A stretch of DNA of 64,000 nucleotides from Massilibacillus massiliensis (GTDB taxonomy: Bacteria; Bacillota; Negativicutes; FLKF01), in NCBI RefSeq assembly GCF_900086705.1, contig NZ_LT575483.1:1755534-1819533 (forward strand), read 5' to 3'. The position numbers and the translations under genes are program-made. The notes beneath the pieces are model-generated. The model saw nothing but the letters and a program-made list of their open reading frames with translations. It had not been told where the DNA came from and did not search any database. Shown piece by piece: positions 1 through 7,966 of the stretch (its first letter is position 1; each line of letters starts with the position of its first letter).

Positions 1-312
1 TGCCTCAATCAGCATGCATAAGTTTACCCCGGCAACGGCAGCAATTTTTCTCTGACTTGCGACGGCCGCCGAAACATTGGACGGTGTGCCGCCAAACAAA
101 TCACTCATGATCAATGACCCTTCAGGCATCGTATCTAAAATTGTCTGCACATCGATAATTAAATCCGCTGGATCCATTCCCGGTAACAAAGACAAAGCTT
201 TCACATTTTCCTGGGCACCGACGATCATCTCAGCACTCTTTATAAGTTCCTCTCCAAAAATCCCGTGTGTTATTACAAGAATTCCTGGAATCGCATGTTG
301 ATATTCTGACAT
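1..312 (-). CDS. PTS mannose-family EIIA component (C-terminal part outside window)
   Basis: This is a phosphocarrier that accepts phosphate from HPr and passes it to the EIIB of a mannose/fructose/sorbose-family sugar permease, acting in the cytoplasm. The first 104 residues are visible and run off the left edge. They start MSEYQHAIPGILVITHG; His16 in the ITHG motif is the expected phosphorylation site, and SDLFGGTPSNVSA is the typical EIIA-Man helix motif. A clear GGAGG site lies 8 bases before the ATG. It follows the aldolase gene with a short gap, so it is probably the third gene of a leftward operon driven by the sigma-54 promoter at 2031-2046. The family assignment is firm; the sugar is not readable from this part. 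Confidence 0.9.
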   Translation of the reverse strand, partial: MSEYQHAIPGILVITHGIFGEELIKSAEMIVGAQENVKALSLLPGMDPADLIIDVQTILDTMPEGSLIMSDLFGGTPSNVSAAVASQRKIAAVAGVNLCMLIEA

Positions 313-340
313 ACAAAATTCCTCCATTTAGACGTTTTGC

Positions 341-988
341 TTATTGACGAGCTTTGGCAATCGCTGCTAAAAATTCTTGCGTTGCCTGCGTTACCTTGCC
401 ATAGTCTCCATCTTTTTTATGTGCCTTCGCAATATAACTTCCCACACCAACTGCAACGCATCCAGCTTCTAGCCATTCACCAACATTTTCAGGGGTTACA
501 CCGCCGAAAGGTACAAGTGCTGCAGTTGGCATTGGCGCACGTAAGGTTTTTACATATTTAGGACCATAAAAATCTGCTGGGAATAACTTAATGATATCTG
601 CTCCAGCTGCCATAGAATCTGAGATCTCTGTCGGAGACATCGCACCCGATACAGTAACCGCCTGATAACGATTCGCTATACGTATCATATCTTCATTAAA
701 GCTTGAGCTTACCAACATTTCTGCACCGGCTAAAAGAGCTGCACTCGCGTTTTCAGCATCTAAAACCGTACCAACACCAATCACAATTCCTTGACTGCTA
801 TATTTACTTGTCAATCTTTTAATAATTTGCAATACATCTGGAACTGCAAAAGGAATCTCTAATGCCTTTGCTCCACCGGCAATCGCCGCTTCAGCAATTT
901 TATAAGCATCTTCGGCATCATCAGACCGAATAATTGCAATCATTCCAGTTTCATAGATTGATTTTAAATTCTCTAATTTTTTCCACAT
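341..988 (-). CDS. KDPG/KHG-family aldolase (2-dehydro-3-deoxy-phosphogluconate aldolase-like)
   Basis: This is a class I aldolase of the Eda family. It cleaves 2-keto-3-deoxy-6-phosphogluconate or a related keto acid to pyruvate and an aldehyde. The 215-residue protein carries the Schiff-base lysine in GADIIKLFPADF, the GGVTPEN phosphate-binding loop and an early Glu in ALEIPF. I start at the ATG encoding MWKKLENL because GGGG sits about 9 bases upstream; a longer reading from 1009 has no ribosome site. It lies between a 2-hydroxyacid dehydrogenase, whose stop it nearly touches, and a PTS EIIA, which suggests degradation of a sugar acid or keto sugar made from an imported sugar. Confidence 0.9.
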   Translation of the reverse strand: MWKKLENLKSIYETGMIAIIRSDDAEDAYKIAEAAIAGGAKALEIPFAVPDVLQIIKRLTSKYSSQGIVIGVGTVLDAENASAALLAGAEMLVSSSFNEDMIRIANRYQAVTVSGAMSPTEISDSMAAGADIIKLFPADFYGPKYVKTLRAPMPTAALVPFGGVTPENVGEWLEAGCVAVGVGSYIAKAHKKDGDYGKVTQATQEFLAAIAKARQ

Positions 989-1005
989 AGTCTTTATCCC
1001 CTTTA

Positions 1006-1962
1006 TCATTTTATCACAGAATATTTAGCCTTCTGCCCCGACAAAACCCTTGCAACTTCTTCTGCTGCCATTACACCAGCTCCAACAATCGCTTCTCTGG
1101 TATATGCACCAGCATGCGCTGTTAAAATAACATTTTCTAATGCCAACAACGGAGAATCTCCCAATGGTTCACGCGGATGTACATCTAGTGCCGCACCGGC
1201 AATCACGCCCGATTGCAGCGCCTCATATAAATCTGCCTCCACAACAAGCTCCCCACGCGCCGTATTGATGAGAAATGCAGTCTTTTTCATGCCCTGTAAT
1301 CGTTCTTTATTCACCATGCCGATGGTCTCTTCGATTGCCGGTGCATGCAAAGAAACAAAATCTGCTTCTTTAAAAAGTTCATCTAAGGAAACATACGTTA
1401 CACCATACTGTTCAATAAAGTCCTGACGAGGATATACATCATACGCTAAAATTTTCATTCCAAACGCATACGCCCTTTTCGCAACTTCACCGCCGATATT
1501 TCCCATTCCGACGATTCCAAGCACTTTGCCTCCAAGCTCTACGCCTGTATGACGATACCAGCCTTTATCTCTGATTTTGCGATCCATTGCCGGAATATTT
1601 CTTGCGATAGACAACATCATGCCCACAGCCAAATCCGCAACAGATTTACTATTCGCCCCCGGTGTAATCGTAACATCAATGCCATGCTCTTTTGCCGCAT
1701 CAACATCGATTGTATTATACCCAACACCCTGTTTTGCAACAATTTTAAGCGTAGGTGCGCCAGCAGCCAAAACTGCGGCAGTTACCTTATCACTTCCCGC
1801 GATCATTCCATCCGCACCTTGTATCATATCGACCAACTCAGCTTCTGTTAATGTGCGGTCATAAGGATTCAAAATCAATTCATAGCCTTGCGCTTCTAGA
1901 ATTTTCATTGCTTCTGCGGACCTTGATCTCGCTCTCGATCCAACGAGAACTTTTTTCTTCAT
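1006..1962 (-). CDS. D-isomer-specific 2-hydroxyacid dehydrogenase (phosphoglycerate dehydrogenase-like)
   Basis: This is an NAD-dependent reductase/dehydrogenase of 2-keto/2-hydroxy acids. The 318 residues fit the short form without ACT domains. Visible motifs are the Rossmann GIVGMGNIGGEVA, the catalytic Arg in NTARGELV, and the acid/base His in LTAHAGAYTREA. It is the promoter-proximal gene of the operon with the KDPG-type aldolase and PTS EIIA, so it probably acts on the incoming sugar acid and not in serine synthesis; the true serA lies at 32189-33775. A good AAGGGG site precedes the ATG. A sigma-54 promoter lies about 70 bases upstream. The substrate is unknown. Confidence 0.88.
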   Translation of the reverse strand: MKKKVLVGSRARSRSAEAMKILEAQGYELILNPYDRTLTEAELVDMIQGADGMIAGSDKVTAAVLAAGAPTLKIVAKQGVGYNTIDVDAAKEHGIDVTITPGANSKSVADLAVGMMLSIARNIPAMDRKIRDKGWYRHTGVELGGKVLGIVGMGNIGGEVAKRAYAFGMKILAYDVYPRQDFIEQYGVTYVSLDELFKEADFVSLHAPAIEETIGMVNKERLQGMKKTAFLINTARGELVVEADLYEALQSGVIAGAALDVHPREPLGDSPLLALENVILTAHAGAYTREAIVGAGVMAAEEVARVLSGQKAKYSVIK

Positions 1963-2030
1963 TTACTCAACCCCTTATCATGGCAACTTCGATTCATTTC
2001 ATCTTTTTCAGAATCTTGACTACATAGAAT

Positions 2031-2046
2031 TGCAAAAACCGTGCCA
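2031..2046 (-). promoter_or_regulatory. Sigma-54 (-24/-12) promoter of the dehydrogenase-aldolase-PTS operon
   Basis: On the minus strand the sequence reads TGGCACGGTTTTTGCA, an exact match to the RpoN consensus TGGCACG-N4-TTGCA. It lies about 70 bases before the start codon at 1962. Sigma-54 control by LevR-type activators is established for mannose-family PTS operons, and this operon encodes a mannose-family EIIA. The cognate activator may lie left of the window. Confidence 0.85.
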
Positions 2047-2087
2047 CTACACTAAAACCTTATAAAGATTGGGGTATGCAGAGCGAA

Positions 2088-2114
2088 ATACTACACTACA
2101 CTACACTGTTGTAT
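2088..2114. promoter_or_regulatory. Candidate upstream activator site: TACAC tandem repeat within a dyad
   Basis: Three perfect TACAC repeats lie inside a larger imperfect dyad (ATACTACAC ... TGTTGTAT) about 45-65 bases upstream of the sigma-54 promoter. Enhancer-binding regulators usually bind such repeated or dyad sites upstream of -24. The assignment is inferred from position only; a simple repeat tract is the alternative. Confidence 0.4.
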
Positions 2115-2213
2115 CTTTATCTTAAAATAAACAACACTTATGTAGAGTGAAAATGGAGATTTTGTATTAAAATTTTATTTATAAAAATCTAATGTATCCA
2201 TCCACACGCAGAT

Positions 2214-2240
2214 CTCCTTTTGTCATTGCCACAAAAGGAG
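2214..2240. terminator. Hairpin, 10-bp perfect arms (terminator-like)
   Basis: CTCCTTTTGT and ACAAAAGGAG form perfect arms around a 7-base loop. A weak A/T tract follows on both sides. It lies in the 700-base gene-free block and could end leftward transcripts from the tauE operon before the sigma-54 promoter region. Confidence 0.45.
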
Positions 2241-2275
2241 CAAAAAGTCTAGGCCACGATCCTCCAAAATACTTG

Positions 2276-2353
2276 AAAAAATAGTGGCTTGCTAAAATCC
2301 TTAACTCGCTTCGCTCAAACAAACGGATTTCTTCACGCAAGCCACTATTTTTT
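2276..2353. repeat. Long inverted repeat, 17-bp perfect arms
   Basis: AAAAAATAGTGGCTTGC (2276-2292) is exactly mirrored at 2337-2353. The interior also pairs (AATCC with GGATT), and matching outer segments (AAAATAC near 2266 and GTATTTTT near 2369) extend the palindrome to roughly 2230-2400. No protein is encoded. It resembles a non-autonomous palindromic (MITE/REP-like) element. Confidence 0.65.
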
Positions 2354-2434
2354 CATCCTTCGGAACGTATTTTTCCGGAAAAGGCCGTGAACGAAAAAAC
2401 TGCCGCATTAGAATGCGACAGCTAGACTGTAACC

Positions 2435-2474
2435 TCATCAAGGCGTATTCACATAAGTGAATACGCCTTGATGA
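2435..2474. repeat. Perfect 18-bp hairpin with 4-base loop, no T-tract
   Basis: TCATCAAGGCGTATTCAC is followed by ATAA and its exact complement. There is no run of T on either side, so it is not a normal intrinsic terminator. It belongs to the structured block downstream of tauE. Confidence 0.7.
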
Positions 2475-2503
2475 AATTCGTTCCTCTTATAAACTAGTAC
2501 CAA

Positions 2504-2645
2504 GATAGGTTGCCGGTTGGCGAGAAGTGCCTAGATGCTAGGCGCATGAAGGAGCTGTGAAGGAGTCGTACTGCCGTACGTCGACGAACAGCGCCTTCAT
2601 GCAACGACGCAGATAGGTACTTATCGCCGACCCGCCGCCGATCTG
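2504..2645. repeat. Imperfect ~140-bp palindrome (structured non-coding element)
   Basis: Nested arms pair across the whole element: GGCGAGAAGTGCCT (2519-2532) with AGGTACTTATCGCC (2615-2628), GCATGAAGGAGCTG (2544-2557) with CAGCGCCTTCATGC (2589-2602), and an apical CGTAC-TGCC-GTACG at 2567-2580. Many mismatches are G-T compatible, as in a transcribed RNA stem. It abuts the tauE stop. It is GC-richer than its surroundings. Candidates are a dispersed palindromic repeat or a structured RNA. Confidence 0.6.
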
Positions 2646-2660
2646 TCCCAATTATCAGTT

Positions 2661-3446
2661 TTAGTCTGTGATTCCCGACATAATAAACTTAATCCCCATA
2701 ATGAATACAATCAATGACAATAAAGTAATAATCGCGCGCGGTTTGGTTTTACTGGCAATTTTTGCACCAATTTGCGCTCCAAAAATCGCACCTATGCCGA
2801 TAAACAAACCAGGCACCCATAAAACATGACCTAATATAAAATGAGAAATTACGCCGACAAAACTCGATAGTGCAAGCACACAAGTAGAGGTCGCCGTTGC
2901 CACATGCGTCGGAAAGCCAAGCAAATAAATCATCATTGGCACATGAATAATACCGCCGCCAACGCCCAAAATACTTGAAATAAAACCAACCCCAAGACTG
3001 CTTACAATTCCCAAAAGACTGTTATAACGAAAAGTCCTAGGATCAAAAGAATGCACTGCTTGTTCCTTTGAAGACTTAAAATACATGACAAGTGCCATAA
3101 GTACAAGAAAAATACCAAACGTCAAACTAAATGTTGCACCCGTAAAATACGTTGCAATATAACTGCCTAAAAAAGCCCCCGGTATCGTTGCCAACCCAAA
3201 TCGAATCGCCGCATGAAAAAAGACTTTTTTCTGCTGAATATAAGCCCAAGTCCCCGATATAGCATTTAACAATACAATAAATAGTGATGTGCCAATCGTT
3301 TGCTGTGCAGGATAACCAAACACCCACAAAAACACGGGTACTAAAATCAGCCCACCGCCAATCCCTACCAAAGTACCAAAAGCACCCACTACACTGCCAA
3401 GCAAAAAAAACATAACCGCTGTTATAATAATACGACTCTCCTCCAT
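2661..3446 (-). CDS. TauE/SafE-family (DUF81) anion exporter
   Basis: This is a polytopic inner-membrane protein of 261 residues. TauE/SafE members export sulfite, sulfoacetate or other organosulfur and organic anions. Two halves of hydrophobic segments are visible, each opening with the family's glycine-rich motif (GTLVGIGGGLILVP near residue 25 and SSILGVGGGIIHVP near 160). It starts 3 bases after the lrgB stop, so it is the last gene of the GntR/glycyl-radical-enzyme operon. That placement suggests removal of a product, possibly sulfite, of the enzyme at 5585-7948; the link is inference. Confidence 0.88.
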   Translation of the reverse strand: MEESRIIITAVMFFLLGSVVGAFGTLVGIGGGLILVPVFLWVFGYPAQQTIGTSLFIVLLNAISGTWAYIQQKKVFFHAAIRFGLATIPGAFLGSYIATYFTGATFSLTFGIFLVLMALVMYFKSSKEQAVHSFDPRTFRYNSLLGIVSSLGVGFISSILGVGGGIIHVPMMIYLLGFPTHVATATSTCVLALSSFVGVISHFILGHVLWVPGLFIGIGAIFGAQIGAKIASKTKPRAIITLLSLIVFIMGIKFIMSGITD

Positions 3447-3449
3447 TTT

Positions 3450-4148
3450 CTATGCAAACATGGAAATTCCTAAGGCAATAACAACTGAAACTAGACCTGT
3501 TACAACAACAGCAATTCCGGCTAATGCACCTTCAGTTTCACCAATTTCTACTGCTTTTGCACTGCCCAAAGCATGACTTGATGTTCCAATCGCAATTCCT
3601 ATGGCAATACTATGCTGTATTCGAAAGAATTTCAACGCAAACGGTATCAGCATCGTGCCTAATATCCCCGTACAAATGACGGATGCAACGGTTAATGCCG
3701 GAATACCGCCTAAAATACTCGATATATCCATAGCAATCGCCGCTGTCGTCGTTTTCGGCACCATGGAAACAGCTACCTGCTGATCAACCCCCATAAAAGA
3801 ACACAACATATAAATACTGTACATACTTGTGATAGACCCAACAGCACTACCAACAAAAATCGGTACAATATTTCTACGAATCGTTTTACGCTGCTTATAC
3901 ATAGGTAAAGCAAACATAATCGTAGCCGGGCACAATAAAACATTAAGAATTGTTCCGCCCTTATTAAATGTATCCAAAGAGATATCAAACAGCTGCATAC
4001 CACAAACAATAAATACAATGGCAATAAATAACGGATTTAATAATTGCAGTTTTGTTTTCTGATAAATATAGATTCCGATTTGATATGCGAAAATACAAAT
4101 TCCCACAATGGCAATTGGTAACATTGGGCTATCAATGATTTGTTCCAT
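3450..4148 (-). CDS. lrgB: LrgB/CidB-family membrane protein
   Basis: A 232-residue polytopic membrane protein with the LrgB family signature (PKTTTAAIAMDIS, then the GTSSHALGSAKA motif near the C terminus). LrgAB proteins were first described as holin/antiholin-like; several act as transporters of small carboxylates such as pyruvate (Bacillus PftAB) or glycolate/glycerate (plant PLGG1). Its start lies inside lrgA (17-base overlap), indicating translational coupling. Being in an operon with a glycyl-radical enzyme favours a transport role for its substrate or product over a lysis role. Confidence 0.9.
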   Translation of the reverse strand: MEQIIDSPMLPIAIVGICIFAYQIGIYIYQKTKLQLLNPLFIAIVFIVCGMQLFDISLDTFNKGGTILNVLLCPATIMFALPMYKQRKTIRRNIVPIFVGSAVGSITSMYSIYMLCSFMGVDQQVAVSMVPKTTTAAIAMDISSILGGIPALTVASVICTGILGTMLIPFALKFFRIQHSIAIGIAIGTSSHALGSAKAVEIGETEGALAGIAVVVTGLVSVVIALGISMFA

Positions 4149-4515
4149 GTTGCTTATTCTTCCTCATTTTATTTTGCAAATACAGTACCAATTTTACAGC
4201 AATTCCAGTCATTGCGAAAGTCAACAACGTCGAAATTAAGGTAATAACCGCATACTGTAATAAGATGTTTTCAATTAAAGTATACTTACCAATCATAGAT
4301 ACGCCGGCAGCAATAAAAAAGAACCCCATATTGTGTAAAAAGAAATTTGCAATATCTTCAATATAATTTATTTTAATAATATTTAACATCAAACAAGCCA
4401 GTAAGAGAAGAATGCCGATCACGCTTACTGGAACAGCAAGTGGCAAAAGGCGTGAAAGAATATCAGCGCAAGCCACCAATAAAAATACAATGCCGATCTG
4501 TACCAATATTTTCAT
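4132..4515 (-). CDS. lrgA: LrgA/CidA-family membrane protein
   Basis: A 127-residue small membrane protein with four hydrophobic segments and the family's VPVSVIGILLLLACL motif. It is the partner of LrgB in a small-carboxylate transporter or holin-like complex. I prefer the ATG at 4515 because AGGAG lies 8 bases upstream; the GTG at 4524 abuts that site. The MITE-like palindrome at 4534-4695 separates it from the activase gene; otherwise it continues the same operon. Confidence 0.9.
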   Translation of the reverse strand: MKILVQIGIVFLLVACADILSRLLPLAVPVSVIGILLLLACLMLNIIKINYIEDIANFFLHNMGFFFIAAGVSMIGKYTLIENILLQYAVITLISTLLTFAMTGIAVKLVLYLQNKMRKNKQHGTNH

Positions 4516-4533
4516 CTCTTTCACTCCTATCCT

Positions 4534-4695
4534 GGGGCGTGTCTGAAAACTATCAAAACGGCCACTGACGATGCTTTTTGCGCCATACTTCGTTAAAACT
4601 TCTTGAAATAAAGATCATTATTCCTGCGAAGTTTTGCCTCGTCTGACACAAAAATCACTCGTCATTGACCATTCCACTAGTTTTCAGACACACCC
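4534..4695. mobile_element. MITE-like element, ~162-bp near-complete palindrome
   Basis: The ends are inverted copies: GGGGCGTGTCTGAAAACTA at 4534 and TAGTTTTCAGACACACCC ending at 4695. The similarity continues inward (ACTGACGATGCTTTTTG against AATGACGAGTGATTTTTG) to a centre near 4615. No protein is encoded. The structure is that of a non-autonomous DNA transposon fold-back. A target-site duplication is not clear. It sits between the activase gene and lrgA and would fold into a strong RNA hairpin in the operon transcript. Confidence 0.75.
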
Positions 4696-4698
4696 TAA

Positions 4699-5598
4699 TT
4701 AAAAATGAATTACAGTAAAACCGTATGAAACAATGATTGCTTCTAAATTTCTAATATCTGCTTCCGCTGGCGTTTTATATGCCTCGACATCGATTCCAAG
4801 CGCTTCCATTTTATGCTGCCCTAACGTATGATACGGCAATAATTCAACCTGTTGCACTTTCGTATGCGCCTGTAAAAATTGGCACATATTGTGCATATTT
4901 TCAGTAGTTGCATTGACCTCTGCTATGATAGGAACGCGTAAGATCACATTGTGATGAACTTTAGAAATTTCAATGATATTCTCTAAGATTTTTTGATTGC
5001 TGACACCGGTCAGCAATCGATGCGCTTTATCATCCATATGCTTCAGATCAATAAAAATCGTATCGAACGCTGCGATAATATCGCGGTTTTCCTTAAAATC
5101 AAAATACGCACTCGTCTCTACTGCTGTATCTATTCCAATCTCCTGACACGCCTTTACCAACTGTCTTAAAGTATCACTTTGCATGAACGGTTCACCACCC
5201 GAAAAAGTGACACCGCCGCCAGATTCCTGATAAAAGATACAATCTTTGCGAATCATATGCATAACATCGTCTACTGTAACAGATTCCCCAATACACTTGC
5301 GAGCTCCGACCAAGCACACAGGAAGACACTTACGGCAATACACACAGTTTTCCCGCACAAAGTGTATCTTTCCGTCGGGCCGCTGCACGATTGCATTATG
5401 CTTACACACCGCTAGACAACGCCCGCATTGCGTACATTTCTGTGGATAAAACATAATCTCTAGTTTCTGAAGCCAAGATTCCGGATTGGCACACCATTTA
5501 CACCGCAGCGGACATCCCTTAAAAAACACCGTCGTCCGAATTCCATCACCATCATGAACAGACCAGCGTTGCACTTGAAAAACATTAAAGGGTTTCAT
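4699..5598 (-). CDS. Glycyl-radical enzyme activating protein (radical SAM)
   Basis: This radical-SAM enzyme installs the glycyl radical on the neighbouring glycyl-radical enzyme. The 299-residue protein begins MKPFNVFQVQRWSVHDGDGIRT, followed by the SAM-cluster motif C29-x3-C33-x2-C36 and then two ferredoxin-type clusters (CTQCGRCLAVC and CVYCRKCLPVC), the usual insert of activases other than PflA. The SAM-binding GGEP is visible (TFSGGEPFMQ). I use the ATG at 5598, which overlaps the end of the enzyme gene by 14 bases; a longer start at 5631 has no usable ribosome site. The overlap shows that enzyme and activase are made together. Confidence 0.92.
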   Translation of the reverse strand: MKPFNVFQVQRWSVHDGDGIRTTVFFKGCPLRCKWCANPESWLQKLEIMFYPQKCTQCGRCLAVCKHNAIVQRPDGKIHFVRENCVYCRKCLPVCLVGARKCIGESVTVDDVMHMIRKDCIFYQESGGGVTFSGGEPFMQSDTLRQLVKACQEIGIDTAVETSAYFDFKENRDIIAAFDTIFIDLKHMDDKAHRLLTGVSNQKILENIIEISKVHHNVILRVPIIAEVNATTENMHNMCQFLQAHTKVQQVELLPYHTLGQHKMEALGIDVEAYKTPAEADIRNLEAIIVSYGFTVIHF

Positions 5599-7948
5599 AC
5601 GTCGTCCGCTCAATAATCGCTTCTTGTGCATCCCGTGATAAATTCACAAACTGCGTACTGTAACCTGCCACACGGACCAATAGGTCTTTGTATTTTTCCG
5701 GATCTGCCTGTGCTTCACGTAAAATTTCGGTCGAGATTACATTAAACTGTACATGAAACGCCCCCAATGCAAAATACGCTCGAATCAGTGAGGCAAGATT
5801 CTTAAGGTTACGCTCCGATTCTAATAGTGCCGGCGAAAATTTAACATTGAGCAAAGTGCCTCCCGTATGCATATCGTGATTGATTTTTGCCGCCGAACGC
5901 ATTGCTGCTGTAGGACTGGTCAAATCAGTACCAGCATGCGGAGATACACCTTCTGTCAACGGTGAACCAGATTTTCTGCCATCCGGTGTTGCACCGATCA
6001 CAGCTCCGGCCGGAATATAATTAGAAATTCCCATAAAGGCTGAATTAAAAGGAGAGCCGAAGAAATCTTTATACCCGACGATTTCGTTATGATAAAAATC
6101 TGTAATCTCAATCGCAATTGTATCAACATAATCATCATCATTGCCGTATTTCGGACAAGCAATTGCATCTTTACGCATTTCCTCATGCCCGAGCCAATCA
6201 GCTTTCATCGCTTCGCGAATTTGTATTAACGTATATTTCCTTTCTTCAAACACCAATTTTTTTATCATTGCTAACGAATTTGCAGCATCGGCAACACCAA
6301 TTCCCGTAAGAACCGGCCCTAAATTATAGATTGCCCCGCCACGGCTCAAATCTTTCCCTTTTTCCATACATCCATCTACTAGCATTGACAGATATGGGCG
6401 CGGCACCATCTCAGCATGAATTTGCTGCGCCGTAACACTGCCGATTACAGAATGTTTGATCAGATTTGCCAACTGCGCAAAAAAGGCCTCTTTTACTGCC
6501 TCATAGCTGCTTAATATTCCCAGATCAGTTTCTAATCCCATGATTTCATCAGTGATATTGCTTTGACCTCGATTCAAAGTATACTCAATTGCCGCAGCAA
6601 AATTAATATTAACAGCCGAAGTCCATTCGCCAACTTTTCTAAAATGCGGTACAACACAACCACAATTGCTCCAATCACGGGCATCTTCCGGGGAAAGCCC
6701 TGCCGCCATCAGCATTTCTGAACCTACACGATCATTGTGCACCGCAGGAAATCCTGTACCTACACGAATTAATTTACAAACTGCCATCAAAAACTCCGGC
6801 GGACAATCCGGATGAATACGCACACTCAGCCCCGGTTGATGTGTTTTTACATGCTCACTTGCCTTCAAGCACATATAAGAAATCGCATTCGTTCCATCAC
6901 GTCCATCACGACGTCTGCCACCTACCGTTAAATTTTGAAAAGAATTATATCCCGCAAAAAATTTTGCCGTATTGCTGGAAATCGCCCACACCCATTCTGA
7001 TAATTTGATCCAAAGCGCATCAATCAAGTCCTGCGCACGCTCTTTCGTAATCCGCCCAGCTTTCAAGTCTGCTTCATAATATGGGTACATATACTGATCA
7101 AAACGCCCTAAATTAAGTGCCAAAGAATTCTCTGAAAGAATCGAGCCGATCTGCGTAAACCAAACCGTTTGGATTGCTTCTGCAAACGTAGTCGGCGGAT
7201 TCTCCGGAACACGCTGACAAATGGCTGCAATCACCAAAAGTTCCTGCTTCCTTTCATCATCTTGTTCACTTTCAGCCAAAGCCAGCGCTTTTTCTGCATA
7301 CCGATTTGCCAGTGTGATGATTCCTTCACAAACAAGAATCGCACTTTGATAAAACTCGATTTTTTCAATATTTTCTTTCGAGATCGGCTCGATCCCATCT
7401 AATTTGGTCTGCGCCTCAGCTTTAAATCCGCCAAACCCTTTCTTAAATACTAAATCTTGATAATCGGCAGTAACCTCACCAACTGCACTGCGCCATTTTG
7501 AATCGTTATCAATAATGCCTGTATCAATCAGAAGTTTTGCAGTCTTCTTATTTAAGCGTGAAAGAAAGGTTTCTTCCAGTGACTTACCTTTCCAATAAGG
7601 AAAAATATCTTCTCTTAAAGTTTTTTTTGCTGTTTCATCAATCAAATACGGATCTTGGGTACGATTTTCAAAACGATCCATCTCTTGATCTACCCATTGC
7701 CAAGAATATTCCGGACATATAATTCCGTTGCGTCTAAACTCACCAATTGAACCGACAATCCATTCTTGATCAAAAATTGTGACCGGAATCGTTTTACAAA
7801 CTTCACGAAAGGCTTTTGCTCTTCTAATAATAACAGCTTCTCCTTCCGTTTCTTGATGCGACTTTGTAAAAGCAATCGCTCTTTGTACACTAATCGCCGG
7901 CTTCGTATTTACATAAATCTCTTTAAATTTATCAATTCTTTGGCTCAT
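5585..7948 (-). CDS. Glycyl-radical enzyme (pyruvate formate-lyase-like family), substrate unknown
   Basis: A 787-residue anaerobic enzyme. The glycyl-radical domain is complete: RVAGYSTQF with Gly762 near the C terminus. The thiyl cysteine is Cys431 in NCGCVVPH. Dehydratases and C-N/C-S lyases of this family (glycerol, propanediol, hydroxyproline, choline, isethionate) carry Glu two residues after this cysteine (GCVEP); here it is Val433, so a classical elimination mechanism is doubtful. The operon context is a GntR regulator just upstream (18-base gap), the activase overlapping its end, then LrgAB and a TauE exporter. Family membership is certain. The substrate is not known to me; a decarboxylase, a C-C lyase or a variant desulfonase are possibilities. 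Confidence 0.93.
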   Translation of the reverse strand: MSQRIDKFKEIYVNTKPAISVQRAIAFTKSHQETEGEAVIIRRAKAFREVCKTIPVTIFDQEWIVGSIGEFRRNGIICPEYSWQWVDQEMDRFENRTQDPYLIDETAKKTLREDIFPYWKGKSLEETFLSRLNKKTAKLLIDTGIIDNDSKWRSAVGEVTADYQDLVFKKGFGGFKAEAQTKLDGIEPISKENIEKIEFYQSAILVCEGIITLANRYAEKALALAESEQDDERKQELLVIAAICQRVPENPPTTFAEAIQTVWFTQIGSILSENSLALNLGRFDQYMYPYYEADLKAGRITKERAQDLIDALWIKLSEWVWAISSNTAKFFAGYNSFQNLTVGGRRRDGRDGTNAISYMCLKASEHVKTHQPGLSVRIHPDCPPEFLMAVCKLIRVGTGFPAVHNDRVGSEMLMAAGLSPEDARDWSNCGCVVPHFRKVGEWTSAVNINFAAAIEYTLNRGQSNITDEIMGLETDLGILSSYEAVKEAFFAQLANLIKHSVIGSVTAQQIHAEMVPRPYLSMLVDGCMEKGKDLSRGGAIYNLGPVLTGIGVADAANSLAMIKKLVFEERKYTLIQIREAMKADWLGHEEMRKDAIACPKYGNDDDYVDTIAIEITDFYHNEIVGYKDFFGSPFNSAFMGISNYIPAGAVIGATPDGRKSGSPLTEGVSPHAGTDLTSPTAAMRSAAKINHDMHTGGTLLNVKFSPALLESERNLKNLASLIRAYFALGAFHVQFNVISTEILREAQADPEKYKDLLVRVAGYSTQFVNLSRDAQEAIIERTTYETL

Positions 7949-7966
7949 GATCGATCACCCTTCCCC

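Noticed and set aside
2088-2107. Short tandem TACAC repeats as a CRISPR or VNTR
   Set aside because: Only three 5-base units; kept only as a possible activator site.
3127-3327. Small open frame inside tauE on the same strand
   Set aside because: Out-of-frame shadow of the exporter gene without a ribosome site.
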